This document shows positions 34,589-46,684 of a stretch of DNA of 64,000 nucleotides, one piece after another. Positions within the stretch are counted from its first letter, which is position 1, and every line of letters starts with the position of its first letter. Source of the stretch: Bryopsis sp. KO-2023 (taxonomy: Eukaryota; Chlorophyta; Ulvophyceae; Bryopsidales; Bryopsidaceae). The position numbers were made by a program, and so were the translations under genes. Location of the stretch: the NCBI GenBank assembly GCA_030272585.1, contig BSYQ01000004.1:3534001-3598000 (forward strand). The letters run 5' to 3'. The notes under the pieces were generated by a model. That model did no database searches. It worked only from the letters and a program-made list of their open reading frames with translations, and was not told the origin of the DNA.

Positions 34589-37500
34589 AAGGGGGTGAAG
34601 GAGAAAAAGAGTTTGAAACTGATTTCAAAAAAAATTCCTTTCGTTCCCCTCGATGATTTGTGGAGGTAGAATTTTAGTGGGTGTCGTCGTTTTCTTTTTT
34701 TTTTTTTTTTCGACGAGAAGAGGAGACGCCGGTCTTTTGCCATTTAGGAGAATGCCAACAGCATGATGATGCAGAATGCTGTTGATTCAAAAAGAAAAAA
34801 AAAATGTGATGATAATTGCTGTGGGTTCCTTTTTTCTGTGTGGGATTTCCCTGCCCCGCCCCCCCCTCCCCCTTTTCCATATTTTTCTTTCTCCCTTTTT
34901 TGATCTGCTGCTGTGTTAAAAAAAGGATGAAACAAAAAGACAAGAGGGAAAGGATAAAACATGTACATGAGCATCGAGAAAAGAAGAAAGAAAGAATCTT
35001 TTTAAACAGAAAAAGTGGGATTCTGCTGAAAAAAATATATATATGTTGTCTATATGCATTAACAGGACGAAGGAAAGTTGATCCGTGATGGAATTTTAAA
35101 AGGAAAAGGATTTTATGGGTATGTGAGGTTTTTGCCCGGGTGGTTGATTGATGGGTCAGGGGTGGGAAAAAGAAAAAGAAGAAAAGAACAAGAAAACAGA
35201 AGCAAGGATCCTGCTACTGTTTTTTTTCTTGTGGACTGCGTGGCGACTACTGCGTTTTTCGTGTTTCATTTCTTGCTTTTTTGTTTGCTGAGATGGGTTT
35301 CCGTGGCAAGAAGGAGGGGGGGGTTGGGGGTTGCATCACTTGATTTTGTGCTGTGGAGATATGGGATTCTCATGGTGTTCCATGCTTTCTGTTTCTTTGG
35401 GGGGGGGGTTCCCCCATTTTCGTTTTCTGCCTTCCGTCTATATCTGCGTGTGGTTTTGTGATGGAGTGCATAAAACCGTCTAATGAAAAAGATTTTTTTT
35501 GGGGGGGAGAATGGGGGAAGTGAGAAACATCGTTCATCCAGTTTGTAAAGGGGAGGGAGGTTGAGGGGGAAAAAGCATCAAGGGTAGAGAAAGTTTTGTA
35601 AAGGGGAGGGAGGATGAGGGGAAAAGAAAAACACGGGGCTGTCTCATGATTTTTTTTTTCTCCAGGGCATGAAAACCAAGCGGGGAAGAATATATTCGGA
35701 GGGAATGAAAAAAAAAAAAATCAAATGGGAAAATTTCGCTTTTTTTTTGGGGGGGGAACTGTTTCGCACTAGAATTGGGACTCCACAAATTTTTCCATAC
35801 CATCCCCATTATGTTTGTGTTTTTTTCCTCTTTACATATATTTCGTTTTTGTATTTTTTTTTCCCTTTTTTTTTTCTTGGCTTATCGATTTGCAATTGAG
35901 GGTTGTGTAACACTAGAAATATTCTTCTTTTTTTTTGGTGTTTTTGGGGTGTTCCTTATTTTTGGGAAAATTGAAAGAGGGAGAAAAAAGAAATCAAGAA
36001 GCTGGAAAGGCTGTTGTTTGGGGTTGAATCGAAACAAGACGAAAAAAAAAAGAGGGAAATCAGTTGTAGGACTTTTTACATTTGGAAAGAAATGTTTTTC
36101 TGTGGGGACTCTTCTTACGACGACGAAGGAAAAAAAAACATATATATATATATATGAGCGACTGGGAAAATATATATCGAATATATTCCTTTGAAGAAAT
36201 GCTTATGGAAAAAAGAATCAAGCTGTTGCATCAGAATTCCATTTCGAATTTGCCTGTTTCATGAAAAAAAGGGGGGAAAAAAAGAAACCAAATCGTTGTG
36301 TTCGAAGAGCAATCTTGAAAATGGGAAAAAATCCTAGAAAAATGAAAAAAAGAAACCTGGGGGGGGGGTTGGGGAAGAGAAACCTAGCACAGTCGTCGAT
36401 GTGTTTCTCATAGTGTTTTTTTTTCATATGTTTTGGAAAAAAAAGCAGAAAATCTACAACAGAACACTCGGGCACGCAAGATTAAAAATCCAGTGAGTGG
36501 AAAAAAAAGCGAAGAAGAAAAAAGAGTGAGATAGGGAGCAGCTTTCCCAAATAGCTCGAATGAGAGTGGGTTGTACAGTCCGATGGATTCATTTTTATTT
36601 TTTTTTTGTTTTTCTTAACCTTGCTGCAGAGGGATTTCATATCATCAGAAGGGGGGGGTTCAAGGAATTAATCGGAGTGAAAAGCATTGCTGCTTGTGGG
36701 GTCTTTCGTAATCCGTCCTTTTTCTTAACATTTGGGGGGAGAGCCGGTCCGGGGGTGGGAATTTAATTAGTCGTTGCGCGTTTTATTTTCTGTGGTGACT
36801 TTCTTTTTTTGGGGTCCGTTTCTATTAAATATATATATTTTTTGGTGAGTCTGGCCATATTGGGGGGAGAATAGACACGAGGGGTTGAGGAAGAGACAAA
36901 AAAATACTAGTTAAATGGGTAAGAAAATGTGGGCAAGATGTTTGTTTGTTTTTTTTGGGAAAGAAAAAAAAAGAAAAGAAGTGCTGGAAGCCTTTTGTCA
37001 GGCGAAAAAAGAAAGGGGGTTGAGAAAAAAAAGAGTGAGGGGTGGGGGGGGGGGGGGGGAGGGAGAATTCTTGAATCGATGCGACAAGACCACATTCCTT
37101 GCTGAACACAGGGGTTTGAAGGGGGGGAGGGGTGGAAAAAATTAAAATTTAATCGAAAGCGCGGAAAAAAAAAACAGAAAAGGATGTAACGACGGAAGGA
37201 AAAAGAAAGAAAAAAAAACACATGCATTTATTGAAGCTACTGTTCAGTTTTCTTTTGGTTTTGTTTTGTTTTTGTATTGTTTTTTGTTTCTTTTTTGTAA
37301 TCATCATCAAGGGTGGCATTGGAATCAGAGAGATGTGTTTTTTTGCTGTGGTTGGATTGAATATTACCATATATCTTGGTCTTTGTAATTTTGAGAAGGG
37401 GGGGTTCAGGGTCAACATCTGTAATGGATATTTTCCAGGTTGCGAAAGGGAAAAAAAACTGAAAAAAATGACAAAGACGTGTGGGGGGTGGGGGGTTGGA

Positions 37501-37907
37501 TGTATGTTTTCTGTCTGAAGAAAAAGGCGATTGCGAGAATGGGGGAATCTATGTTATGGTGAAAAGAGTTGGGGCAATAGCCAACGTGTTATCTAGTTAA
37601 TGGTGGGGGGTACAGAGACATTGAGTTGCTTTCGTCACCTATTTCGTAGAACGAGATGGTGTGGGGTGGAGGAGGAGGGGGAAGGGGGTTAAATTTCAAA
37701 TTTCGTAATGATTCATTTTGTTTTCCACTTCTTTTTACATGCATTCCTTTTTATACACATGCATTTTCATGCCACCACTCATGCTTTTCAAACCTTTCCA
37801 CCCGAGTCCGTTGAACCCATCCATCAATCCTACTTCAGGGGAATTTTCTGTGTTCCGACACCCAACCCCTATTCTCTTTTTTGTTTGACACTACCTCTCC
37901 GCCGCCA

Positions 37908-40864
37908 CTATCTGTTATTTCCAAATTTTTCGAGCTCTTTTCGAATGGCCTCCACCTTTTGACGCTGCTCCGCGTGTCTTCGATCCAGTTTCTCAAGTTC
38001 GTTCTGCTCATCGACATTCCTTGCCCCTCGGCCCGCGCTCATCTGTTTGTTGATCGGGGGTATGGATGGCTTGATGGAGGGTCGAGGAATCGACTTGGCA
38101 AACTGTAACGCTCGTTCTCGCACCGATTTTTCGATGGACAGCCGCTTGGAGGGTTTCCTTGCGAGTGTTTTCTGCTCCAGCGTGTTTTTGCGTTTGGCTT
38201 CTTCGATTCGCCTCGTGTATTCCCTCATGCGATCGGCTTTGGACCTCTGAACAACCCAAATTCGATCAATAATAACCAGATAGTCTGGCATCAAATTGGG
38301 GGCGAGCATACATTGGCATTGTCCTTTTCCCCCACTCCCCTCTTTAAAAAAAAAAGAAGCAAAAAGTGTCTGTGCAGATACCTTTTCTTGGATTTCTGGG
38401 TTTTCGAGGTCTGGTCCCAGCTTCCCCAGCTGCCAGTATTGTTTTTGAGCTTTTACATCATAGTTCATGGCTCGAAAATCCTCTTGAGTGTATGGCTTGA
38501 AATCCACTTGGCGAGGTTTTTTGTCGTACTCCAAATTTGGCTCTTCCGAAAATTTGGCCCCCATCATTGCTGAATGCCCAACCATGAACGATGGATCCCC
38601 GCCGCCTTGATAACCTACCACAAAACCCCAATTTTTATATAAAATCGATTCTGCACTTCTTGAATGTCTCTGGGTTGTTTTCAGTATTTGGTCGAACGCC
38701 AAGCAATGATCCTCACTTGTGTGACCTGGAAAACGGCCAGCAGGAAATGTACAATTTGGACAAATTCGATTTGTTGTCTTGAGGTATTTTCCTCACCTGG
38801 GAATGCTGGGGCCTCCACTGCTCCGTTGAATTCGGGGGGCTGGCCTATCAGATACCCGATACCTTGTGGCACCCACACACCTCAATCAGGTCACTGAACC
38901 AAATTTTCTACTCAGCATTTTTTTTTCTACTCAGCATTTTTTTTTTTACTCAGCATTACATTTTTTGGGGGTGCTGCCTGTGACCATCTGCACTCTAGCA
39001 AAAAAAAAATTTCAGTGACGAGGATGAGTTATGTTTAGCAAAACCTCACTTGGATGACTGGATGCAGATCCTTGTCGGGAAGCTTGAAAATCTGGTGCAA
39101 CACAACAAAAACTTCCTTTTCTGTTCGACTCGCAAACTATTTTGCCCTTTGTTGGAAACGAAAGCAAGAGGTTGATCGAGGAGGGAAGTTATCCATCAGA
39201 TTCCAAAATTGCATCTAGATTGATTTCATCTGGGTAGGGGTGAGAAAAAAATTCCTCACCAGGTTGTAAACTGTGCGTTCTCAGCATCAGGGGCTGGTGC
39301 TGTGGGATTGGCATCGAAGAGTACCTCCTAGCAGGGTTGAGGGAATAGGGGCCATCGGCAGGCAGGAAATCTGGAATCTCATGCAAATTCCCATGATATG
39401 CAGCAAAACCGGAGCCAAACGGAGCCAGGGAATTCTGCCTCACCGGAAACCTCGGCACGTTTGAAATCGGCTGAAGAATTCACAGACGGACAAACATGCT
39501 TAGTTGGCTCCTGTGTTTTTTTTTTTACTCTTCCGGAGCAGCATTTGCTTGGAGGTATTGTCGGCAAACCTGTGGTGGTGGTGCCTGTATGGGCGATGGG
39601 GACCATTCATCCTCATTGTTGGAAAGGATCGATGGGTCTGACCTTCTCGGGGTCCCGTATCTCAGAGTTACTTGATTAGGAGGACCTGAAATGAAAAGCC
39701 ACACAAAATTCAGAACATCGATATCTGCGATTTAAAAAAAGAGAAAATACAAAGAAAACAGAGGAGGGGATTCCAGGGGCCCTTGGGTTCTCTCTACCAG
39801 AATTTTGCCACTGGGATGGAGCTCGTTGACCGCTGCTAGTTGCATCATCTTCGATGGAGGTCCTGCTCCTGTTATTTCAAAGGGATAACTCTTAGTCATC
39901 ATATTTGCTTTTAAGGCAGGACTGGAAAACTTGGTAGTCTTGAGAGCGAATTGAATTTGAATTTTTCCCCCAAAGCCAACGAATATCAATCTGACACTGA
40001 GTCCCGCTTGTTTTCCGAATTTCGAAAGCCGCAGAGGATGCCCCACCTCACTGAAGCCCCTCCATGCAAGGATCTATGCAGATAACACAGGAGCTTCACG
40101 GCCGCATCCCCTTTCGAATGTGCGATGCTCTCTATCTGGCGGCTGTCCACGTGAAATCCATGCTTCTGTGGAAAAGGCCGCCGTCAGTCGCTCCCCACTC
40201 CTCCATCGACTGATCAGAGAAAAAAAGAAAGAAAGGGACGCCAAGTGCTCAGAGAAGCGGACACGATATTTCCACCATCACCGGAAAACTCAAAGGCGAC
40301 GGTTTCGTGGTCAGGGACGCCTACCTTGAAGAATTTGTCCAGCACGTGCCAATTGGCGGTTTTCCTCTCGGTGCATGTGACGTTTTCGAAGGAATGCATG
40401 CGGATGTCTGCGGGAAAATAGCGCGAAAGGATTTCCGCGAACAGAAATCCATTCGAGAGGTCCCTGAAAACGGGGCCCACGATGTTCAGCAGAATTCATT
40501 GGACGGAGCGCTCTCCCTTCGATCAAACCCCAGCTTTGCCCAAAGCGAAACACCCCATTCTCCATCAAGCTTAGGGTTCACATGCAGGCGTGAAACTTCT
40601 TGCCAATTGGTGCAGTACTTGTCGAAACGTCAGTCGTCTTGACGCGGAAACCGGTATTCTGCTTTTCCCTTCTTCCTTATCGAGCGTTCGCCTCGAACCG
40701 TCCGTGGAAAGCTGGATATTGAGCTTTTTCTTTGCTCTAGACAAAGCTTTCGCGGTGGATATTAAGCGAGACGATTGAACATACCTTCTTGCGTTCTTCA
40801 CTTGATAAGAGAGATCCAACGATAGGACCCACTTCAGGATATCCCTCGGTAAGCCCGCTGACAT
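37908..40864 (-). CDS. CH-domain (SPATA4/CLAMP type) protein with ciliary-type tail
   Basis: Ten exons (40864-40785, 40463-40325, 40165-40047, 39868-39798, 39685-39570, 39470-39260, 39091-39050, 38880-38797, 38614-38382, 38246-37908) all splice in phase to 477 aa. Residues 1-110 are a calponin-homology domain of the SPATA4/SPEF1 kind: PRDILKWVLSLDLSY, then RDLSNGFLFAEILSRYFP, MHSF and KKHGFHVDSRQIE, with AAVKLLCYLHRSL at its end. These domains bind microtubules or cilia structures in known members. A disordered Pro/Ser linker follows. The tail has a conserved-looking block (FKPYTQEDFRAM, then LGKLGPDLENPEIQEKRSK and a basic helix with ERALQFAKSIPRP), a pattern I recall from cilia proteins such as Jhy; that assignment is unverified. 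The last 30 residues form a short coiled coil. A role at the axoneme is inferred. Confidence 0.82.
38908..38957. repeat. Three near-identical tandem units in an intron
   Basis: The motif ctactcagcat followed by a T-run occurs three times in a row, within intron 7 of the CH-domain gene, close to the acceptor of exon 8 on the minus strand. The T-runs become A-runs in the transcript. Confidence 0.8.
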
Positions 40865-41208
40865 CGCAATCGATGGCTCTGGGGCAACGTGCCGGAAAAT
40901 GGTCGGTTTGGCGAAAGAGGGGATTCGTGTGGGACCCCTGTCCAGAAACTGGCGCTTGTGGTATGGGGAGTGGGGTGAAGGTGAGTCATGAGCAGCTGGA
41001 CGGCAACATATGGGATAGCCACAATGGTCGCCATTTGTGGTATTCAAAATTGGGTGTTGGTGGACAAAAAGGTAGAAATCGAAACTCGCTTGCTGTTCGG
41101 CGGAAAGTGTTTCTTGAATGGAATTGTTGCTTCCTTCCTTTTCTACAGGAAACCAGAGTATTTTGTTGGCGTTTATCCTCGCGAGTGTGTGTGTGTGTTT
41201 GCGTGGAA

Positions 41209-44200
41209 TCAAGAATTCATGTTGTCTACGTAGGCTTGTTGCCGTCTCTGGACCGCCGCCATATCTTCCAACAGACCCGACAAATCCACTCCCCCAATTT
41301 CATCCCCCACTAAATCACTACCCCTCCACAATTCATCCCCTCCTACTCCTAGAACCCCTACACCCGCTGGACTACCCAACCCGTTTCCCTTGCAAATTTC
41401 AACCTCAAGCAGCTTTGCTTGCAAATCGTTGATCTGGGCCTTCATGTCGTGTCGATCTCTTCGCAGCTCCTTGATTATGTCCTTCGCTTTCGCTATCTTT
41501 CTCCCCAGCGACGCTGTTTTTTGGGTGGATTCCTCGCGTAATTTCCTTGCAGCCGCCGCCTCCTCCTCCTGCCAAGTGGACCTCTTCAAGTTCCACGATC
41601 TTTCCAGCTCCTCGATTCGATGTTTGTGGTTTGCCCTCTCGTTCTCGAGGTCCCCGTCGATCTTCTGCGTTTCAAGTTTCGACTGAATGAGCTGCGAGGC
41701 CATATCTTGGTTCCGTTGCTCCAACGTGTCCAACTCACGTTTCAATGCGACGACTTGGGACGTCAGCTCCGACCTGCGCGCTTCGTGGCCCACCAGACAG
41801 TCCTGCACAAATCCATGCAATAAGAACAGAGGGCAGATATGCCAACCATCGCATTGTGCATGAATAAAGCCTTATTGCGGTGGTGGAGGAATCCCAATCA
41901 TTGGAAAATGGAGCATGACAGCTGGTTATTGAGATTTCACTCAGTTAACAGTTGATTTCCATTGCATGTCAGAAGGTTATATTGCGATGGAAGTGTTTAT
42001 GGTGACCTTTGCTCTAATTGTCTTGTCTGCTCACCTTGTGGTTCTCCAGCTGCAGCATGGCACCTTCCACCTCACTCTGGAGTTTCGTGCATCGGTGCTC
42101 TGAGAGGCAGGCTCGATCGACCGCCTTTTCCAATTCCAGTCGTAAACCTTTTATCTCTCCTGCCATCAGCTCGACCTTCTCTGCATGCCCCTTCATCGCT
42201 TCTGCAAGCACATGCATGTGTTACGATTGCCAGACAGGGGGGGGGGGGGGGGGAGAAGGGGGTGGAAACAACATCATAGAAGAAAGGTAATGTCAAAACT
42301 TTTACGACTTCTCATCTTTTGTGGGGTTTGATCTTCATTTCATTTTCATGTTTCTTGATTCAATCTGCCAGAATGGCGCCAGAAAAGAACGAACCCATGT
42401 CCTGCGAGCTCTTGCTTTCACATCGTTCGCTCAGGAAACCCACCATCCAGTTGAGTTTTGGTCGACTTAGTCTCAGCTTGCAACTGGCGATCCCTTTCCT
42501 GAAACTTCTCTGCCTCTTTCTTGTGCTGCTGTTCCATTTCGGCAGTGGCCTTCTGGTACTCATCCTGGGCTCGAAGCAGATCGACTTCATGGTCTGCCTC
42601 CAATCGAGAAACGATGGATTCTCTGTCTATTAACTGCACAAACCAACAGTACATTCATTATCTTCACCAAGCCCAAAGCATTTCAGGAAGAAAAAAAAAG
42701 AAAAATCGGATGTGCAATGATCAACAACCTGTTTTTCCAAGTCCTTCCTCTCGACCTCCCATTGATTTTGCACATCCTCCAGCTCGCTTTTCAAACATCC
42801 AACCTCTGCCCTAGTTAATCGATTTCAAAGAGCAAACCATTATCTTTTTTATTTTTTTTTCCGCACCTCTCATCCCAACCCTTCAGAATACTTGTACAAG
42901 ATCAATGGCAGGAAAATAAAATAAAATAAAACTCAAGAAAAAGCAAGGTTCAAAGATGGTCCGCAGAACAGTACAAGACTGACGGACTGACTGACTGACT
43001 GATGATACCTGTGGTTTTGACACTCCTGTTCAAGATTTCGAGATAATTCAGTGGCTGTAGTCTGCAGCTCCAAAATTTGGGCATGCGACTGGAGATGCTT
43101 CTCGTGACCAGACTGCACTTCTCGTTGTAAAGCAGAAATTCTCACTCGCATCGATTCCACCATTCCTTGGAGCTCCACTTCCGTAGCCTGATCAAAAACA
43201 AAAAAAATGCAGTGCGCAAATTTATAGATCAACCTTTTGAAAGCAAAACGAAGCTTCTGCGGATGAATCGCTATTTAGCTGATAGTGCAGAGGTGGAAAA
43301 AAAAATCTGATGGCGACATACCTTTGCCTGTTTCAATTTCCTTTCGGTGGCGATTTCCATGGCATCCTTTTTGCAGAAAGCTTCGGCTCGTTCTTTTCTG
43401 AGGTCGCACACCAATTTCAACATATGAGTGTCCTGTGCTCTTTTTTTTTTCCCACTGAAATATTCTTTTTCCGCTAGATGTTACCTCCAGGCTGAAACCC
43501 CCATCCATAGCCCAGCCTCCAGTACAAATTCTTAATGTGGGCTGTGCACTCTTTTATTTCAGAACAAATTTACCTGGCTTCTCTGAGACTGCTGTCCAAC
43601 TCTCTTTGCTTATTTTTCAAGCAATCGTTCTCCATGTCCAAATCTTTTACAGATTTTTGAAGGGTGATTGCACGCTCTATTGCAAGATTATCACAAGCAG
43701 GAAAGAAAAGAGACAGAAGAAATCAATGCTCAAACAACAAAGGAAACTCAGCGCCCTAGTTTTGACAGTCCAAGAAATTCCTGCCACCATCAAAAACAAT
43801 GAAATTTTCCCCCTCTCTCCTTCCCCCACCCCTCCCCAAAAAAAAGAGACAAAGGGAAAAACCGCATGTCTTCTCAACGAGTATACGTCGACACCATCAT
43901 ATGGTTTACACTATTTTATTTCCCTTTTTTTTTCTCCCTTTGCAAGACCATTGTCAAAGTGATGTGTCATAAAGGAAGGGGATCGGAGGGTGGGGTTGAA
44001 AATGAAGTAAAGGTAAGCCAGAAGGAAACAGCGAATAATTTTGCTTCTTCTCACCTTGATGGCCTTTCAGGGCAGCTACTTGTTCACGAAGTGCAGTCAG
44101 TCTGGACTCGGAATCGGCAGCACAGGTTTTCAGCATTTGCTCGTGATGGAGGCTCTGACATGCAGAAAACACGAGCTCACCATGCATTCAGACACCCACA

Positions 44201-45866
44201 TTTTGACAGGATCCCCCCCCCCCCTTTAAAAAAAAAAAAGAGAAAAAAGAAGGGAAAAAAACACCACCAAGCAAGTGATCTCATCTGTGATTGAATGGCA
44301 CTTTGTTAAAAGTCCTGCAGGCCATAATCGATATCGGAAATATCAAGCATCTGGATATCACAATGGATGTGTGTTGGTGCCGGTAAACTGTCTTTTCAGA
44401 AAATTACTTACTGTTGTTTCTGTCTCTGCTTTCAGAGTCTCGTATTCAGCCTTCAAGGAGTAGTAGTTCGTTTCCAGTCGAGCATTGTCCTGAAATACAC
44501 TGACATTCAACGCATTCTTTCCCCGCCTCGTAACAGCAGTTCATTGATTGAACCAGAATTGTTGGTCCATACATCTAAAGAATTCTCCACAAAAAAGACA
44601 CATGATAAATTTTGATAGAACCCTTCCCCCCCCCTAAAAGATGAAACTGAAACCGAAGCGGCTGCAAGAATTCATTGGTGGAGGTGTTTTCAGTTTCAGC
44701 CCAATTGTTGATTTTTCCTCCTGTTGCTTTGGTACCTTTTCAAGCAGATCAGTTTTCAGAGAGAAAACAGATTCCAGTTCTCTCCTAACTTCAGCCTTGG
44801 CAGCTTCCACTGCACTGCAAAAAGTGAACAGAAATCACTAAACGACCGACTTCCAAATCGGCCCCTCTCAGCCCATGCACAGTGCAACTGGAGCGATACG
44901 GAATTTCATTTCTCAATTCGTTTTTCGGGAGGGGTGTACCTGTCGTTGTTTCCTCTGAACCTTGCCTTAGCAAGCTCCTCTGCTTGAGATCTCAGAGTGG
45001 ATTGGGCGGACTCCAGGTCCACCTCCAAGGCACCCTTTGTAACAGGAAGAGACCGGTTGGCTCAATCAGCTCAAACAAAAAGAAAACAAGGGGCGGAGCA
45101 TGAATAAAAATTCCATGTTTTCCAACCGCACCTTTTCGTTCTGGAACTGACGGGCATTGGAATGCAGGGTGCGGCATTCTTCTTGCAATGCTACATGGAG
45201 TTTCTTGAGCTAAGGAGTGTACAATAAATCAATTGATCAGTTTTATCAAATTCACAGAATTTGAGACCTGTGCTGTTCACCCCTTCATTCACCAAACCGA
45301 AAATGGCCCGCTCAGAAACAAAGAGCTGTTCAAAGGCCCTCTATAAAATGGGAGCTTTTCTTGGCGGAAATCTCACACCGAGGGAAATTTCGGAGCATCT
45401 TTTCCTTATCGAGAAACTGACGTCGTCGAGGTTCGCTCGACAATATTCTTTGGGATTGACTCACGCTCTCGAAGTTGTCCCTCAAGCTCGCGTTCTCCTC
45501 ACGTAGATGCGATACCAATGCGACCGTAAGCTGAAAGTCCTGCCACCACCACAGAAGTTTTTCCGTTTGGAAAACAATCAAAGACGTCATATATCGCCTA
45601 CCCACACCCCAACCTGCGTTTCGATAACGAACCACCGCCGACGTCTCGCACAACAGAAATTCTTTCTCAGTAGGAAATCGAGCTCGTGTTTGGCGTGAGC
45701 TCGCTACGTCGATATCGCTGCGACGCATGATGACAGGAACGCTTTGAAACTGGGGAAGACTGAAAAGAAGGTGGATGCTTCCGAGCTTACGCGTGTGGTT
45801 CACCTCCTTTCCCTCATCTTCAGTCGCGTTCGTCTCGGTTTCCCAATCCTCGCCACCGCCCGCCAT
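41209..45866 (-). CDS. Long coiled-coil protein, unassigned
   Basis: I do not recognise the family. About fifteen short exons encode almost continuous coiled coil, estimated 650-700 aa. The start is probably the ATG at 45866 (MAGGGEDWETETNATEDEG). Clear exons include about 45532-45453 (LVSHLREENASLRDNF), 45210-45132 (VALQEECRTLHSNARQF), 44810-44745, 44490-44412, 44160-44053, 43690-43575 (DLDMENDCLKNKQREL), 43440-43322, 43190-43018, 42810-42732, 42630-42445, 42203-42034 and the last exon 41805-41209, which codes for 180 residues of helix, a Gly-rich patch and a final LLEDMAAVQRRQQAYV. Phases agree for most junctions, but one between about 43575 and 43440 does not, so a small exon is missing there. 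Heptad-rich proteins next to cilia genes often serve centrioles or axonemes; that is a guess. Confidence 0.65.
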
Positions 45867-46684
45867 CGACCTCCTGCCTATGCTGAAAACTCTGAACTTT
45901 GTTTCGAACCGTCCACTGCAACACTTCGACAGAAACTTGAATGTAGCATCTTGCACCCGCGTCTGACTAGAACATTGCCATCATCTCAGAATGAATTTGA
46001 ATGCCTGATGGAGTTCTGGATTGGTTCTTCGGTTTTCTTTCGACGGCTCTCTTGAAGTTTTTATGCAATTGAATTTTGTGGGCTGTAGCAGTGGGATCCT
46101 CGCGGAGTGAGGTGTGGGTGTGGGTGTCGATGTGGGTGTGTTTGAAAACATGGAAATGCATGTGCACCCGTGGCAACTGAGAATTTGGCTGACTCTGACC
46201 AATGCACGCAAATTCTTCGTCTCCCCAACAGAGGAGTGAAATCCTGTAGGACAGCCCCAGAAGGGGTCGCCTCTCAAGAGGTGGCTGTGTTGATTTTTTT
46301 TAGTTTTTGCTGCCTTCAGGCTCAGCTGAGTGTTTCATCGTCAAAGACACCAGTGGATGGCGTTTCGTTTTTCTTTTCCACGTCCCATCGATTCCCAGAC
46401 GGCAAAACCTCGGCCAACCTCACTTTGACGTCTTGATGGCCAGCCGTGCGTGCGAAGTCCCATTGTGACGCTGACGCTTCTCGCTGAAGCTCCCCACCCC
46501 CGACAATGCTGCTTGCCTACTTAATACCCCCCTTCCAACTTCTCAAGCGGGTTCTCGGGCTTGTTTTGCGGCTGAGCATAGTACGTTGAGCGGTGGCGAC
46601 TGGTTGGAGGTGCTTTGGTGAAAGTCACAAGACAAACCCCGAAAACCCAAAAAGGTGTTTCTGTGAGGAAAGGCTGCTCCCAGT
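45867..46684. promoter_or_regulatory. Divergent promoter region, coiled-coil gene and expansin 1
   Basis: About 820 bp separate the two outward-facing starts. A short GT-rich repeat (gtgggtgtgg and variants) lies at about 46110-46142. No defined promoter element was recognised. Confidence 0.35.

Larger units (their letters stand above)
33290..37907. other. 4.6-kb gene-free, purine-rich convergent region
   Basis: No gene could be supported between the ends of the kinase and CH-domain genes. The plus strand is strikingly rich in G and A, with runs such as 23 G at 34470-34492, G-runs near 33376, 33970, 35400 and 37045, and many A-runs. Open frames are low complexity. It also holds a 48-bp tandem repeat (34493-34588) and a diverged duplicate near 35540-35620. 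Part is probably the kinase 3' untranslated region. Confidence 0.6.

Noticed and set aside
34600-34760. Possible CRISPR-like or satellite array near the 48-bp repeats
   Set aside because: Only two full units exist with no spacers; this is a short tandem duplication.
33335-37518. Many open frames of 60-140 codons between the kinase and CH genes
   Set aside because: Their composition (K, E, G, R or F, P, S runs) follows the purine tracts; none has a domain, signal or flanking exon.
38760-40046. Reading the CH-domain exons and the C-terminal ciliary block as two genes
   Set aside because: All ten exons join with correct phase on one strand, and no start or stop codon context between them requires a split; kept as one gene pending transcripts.
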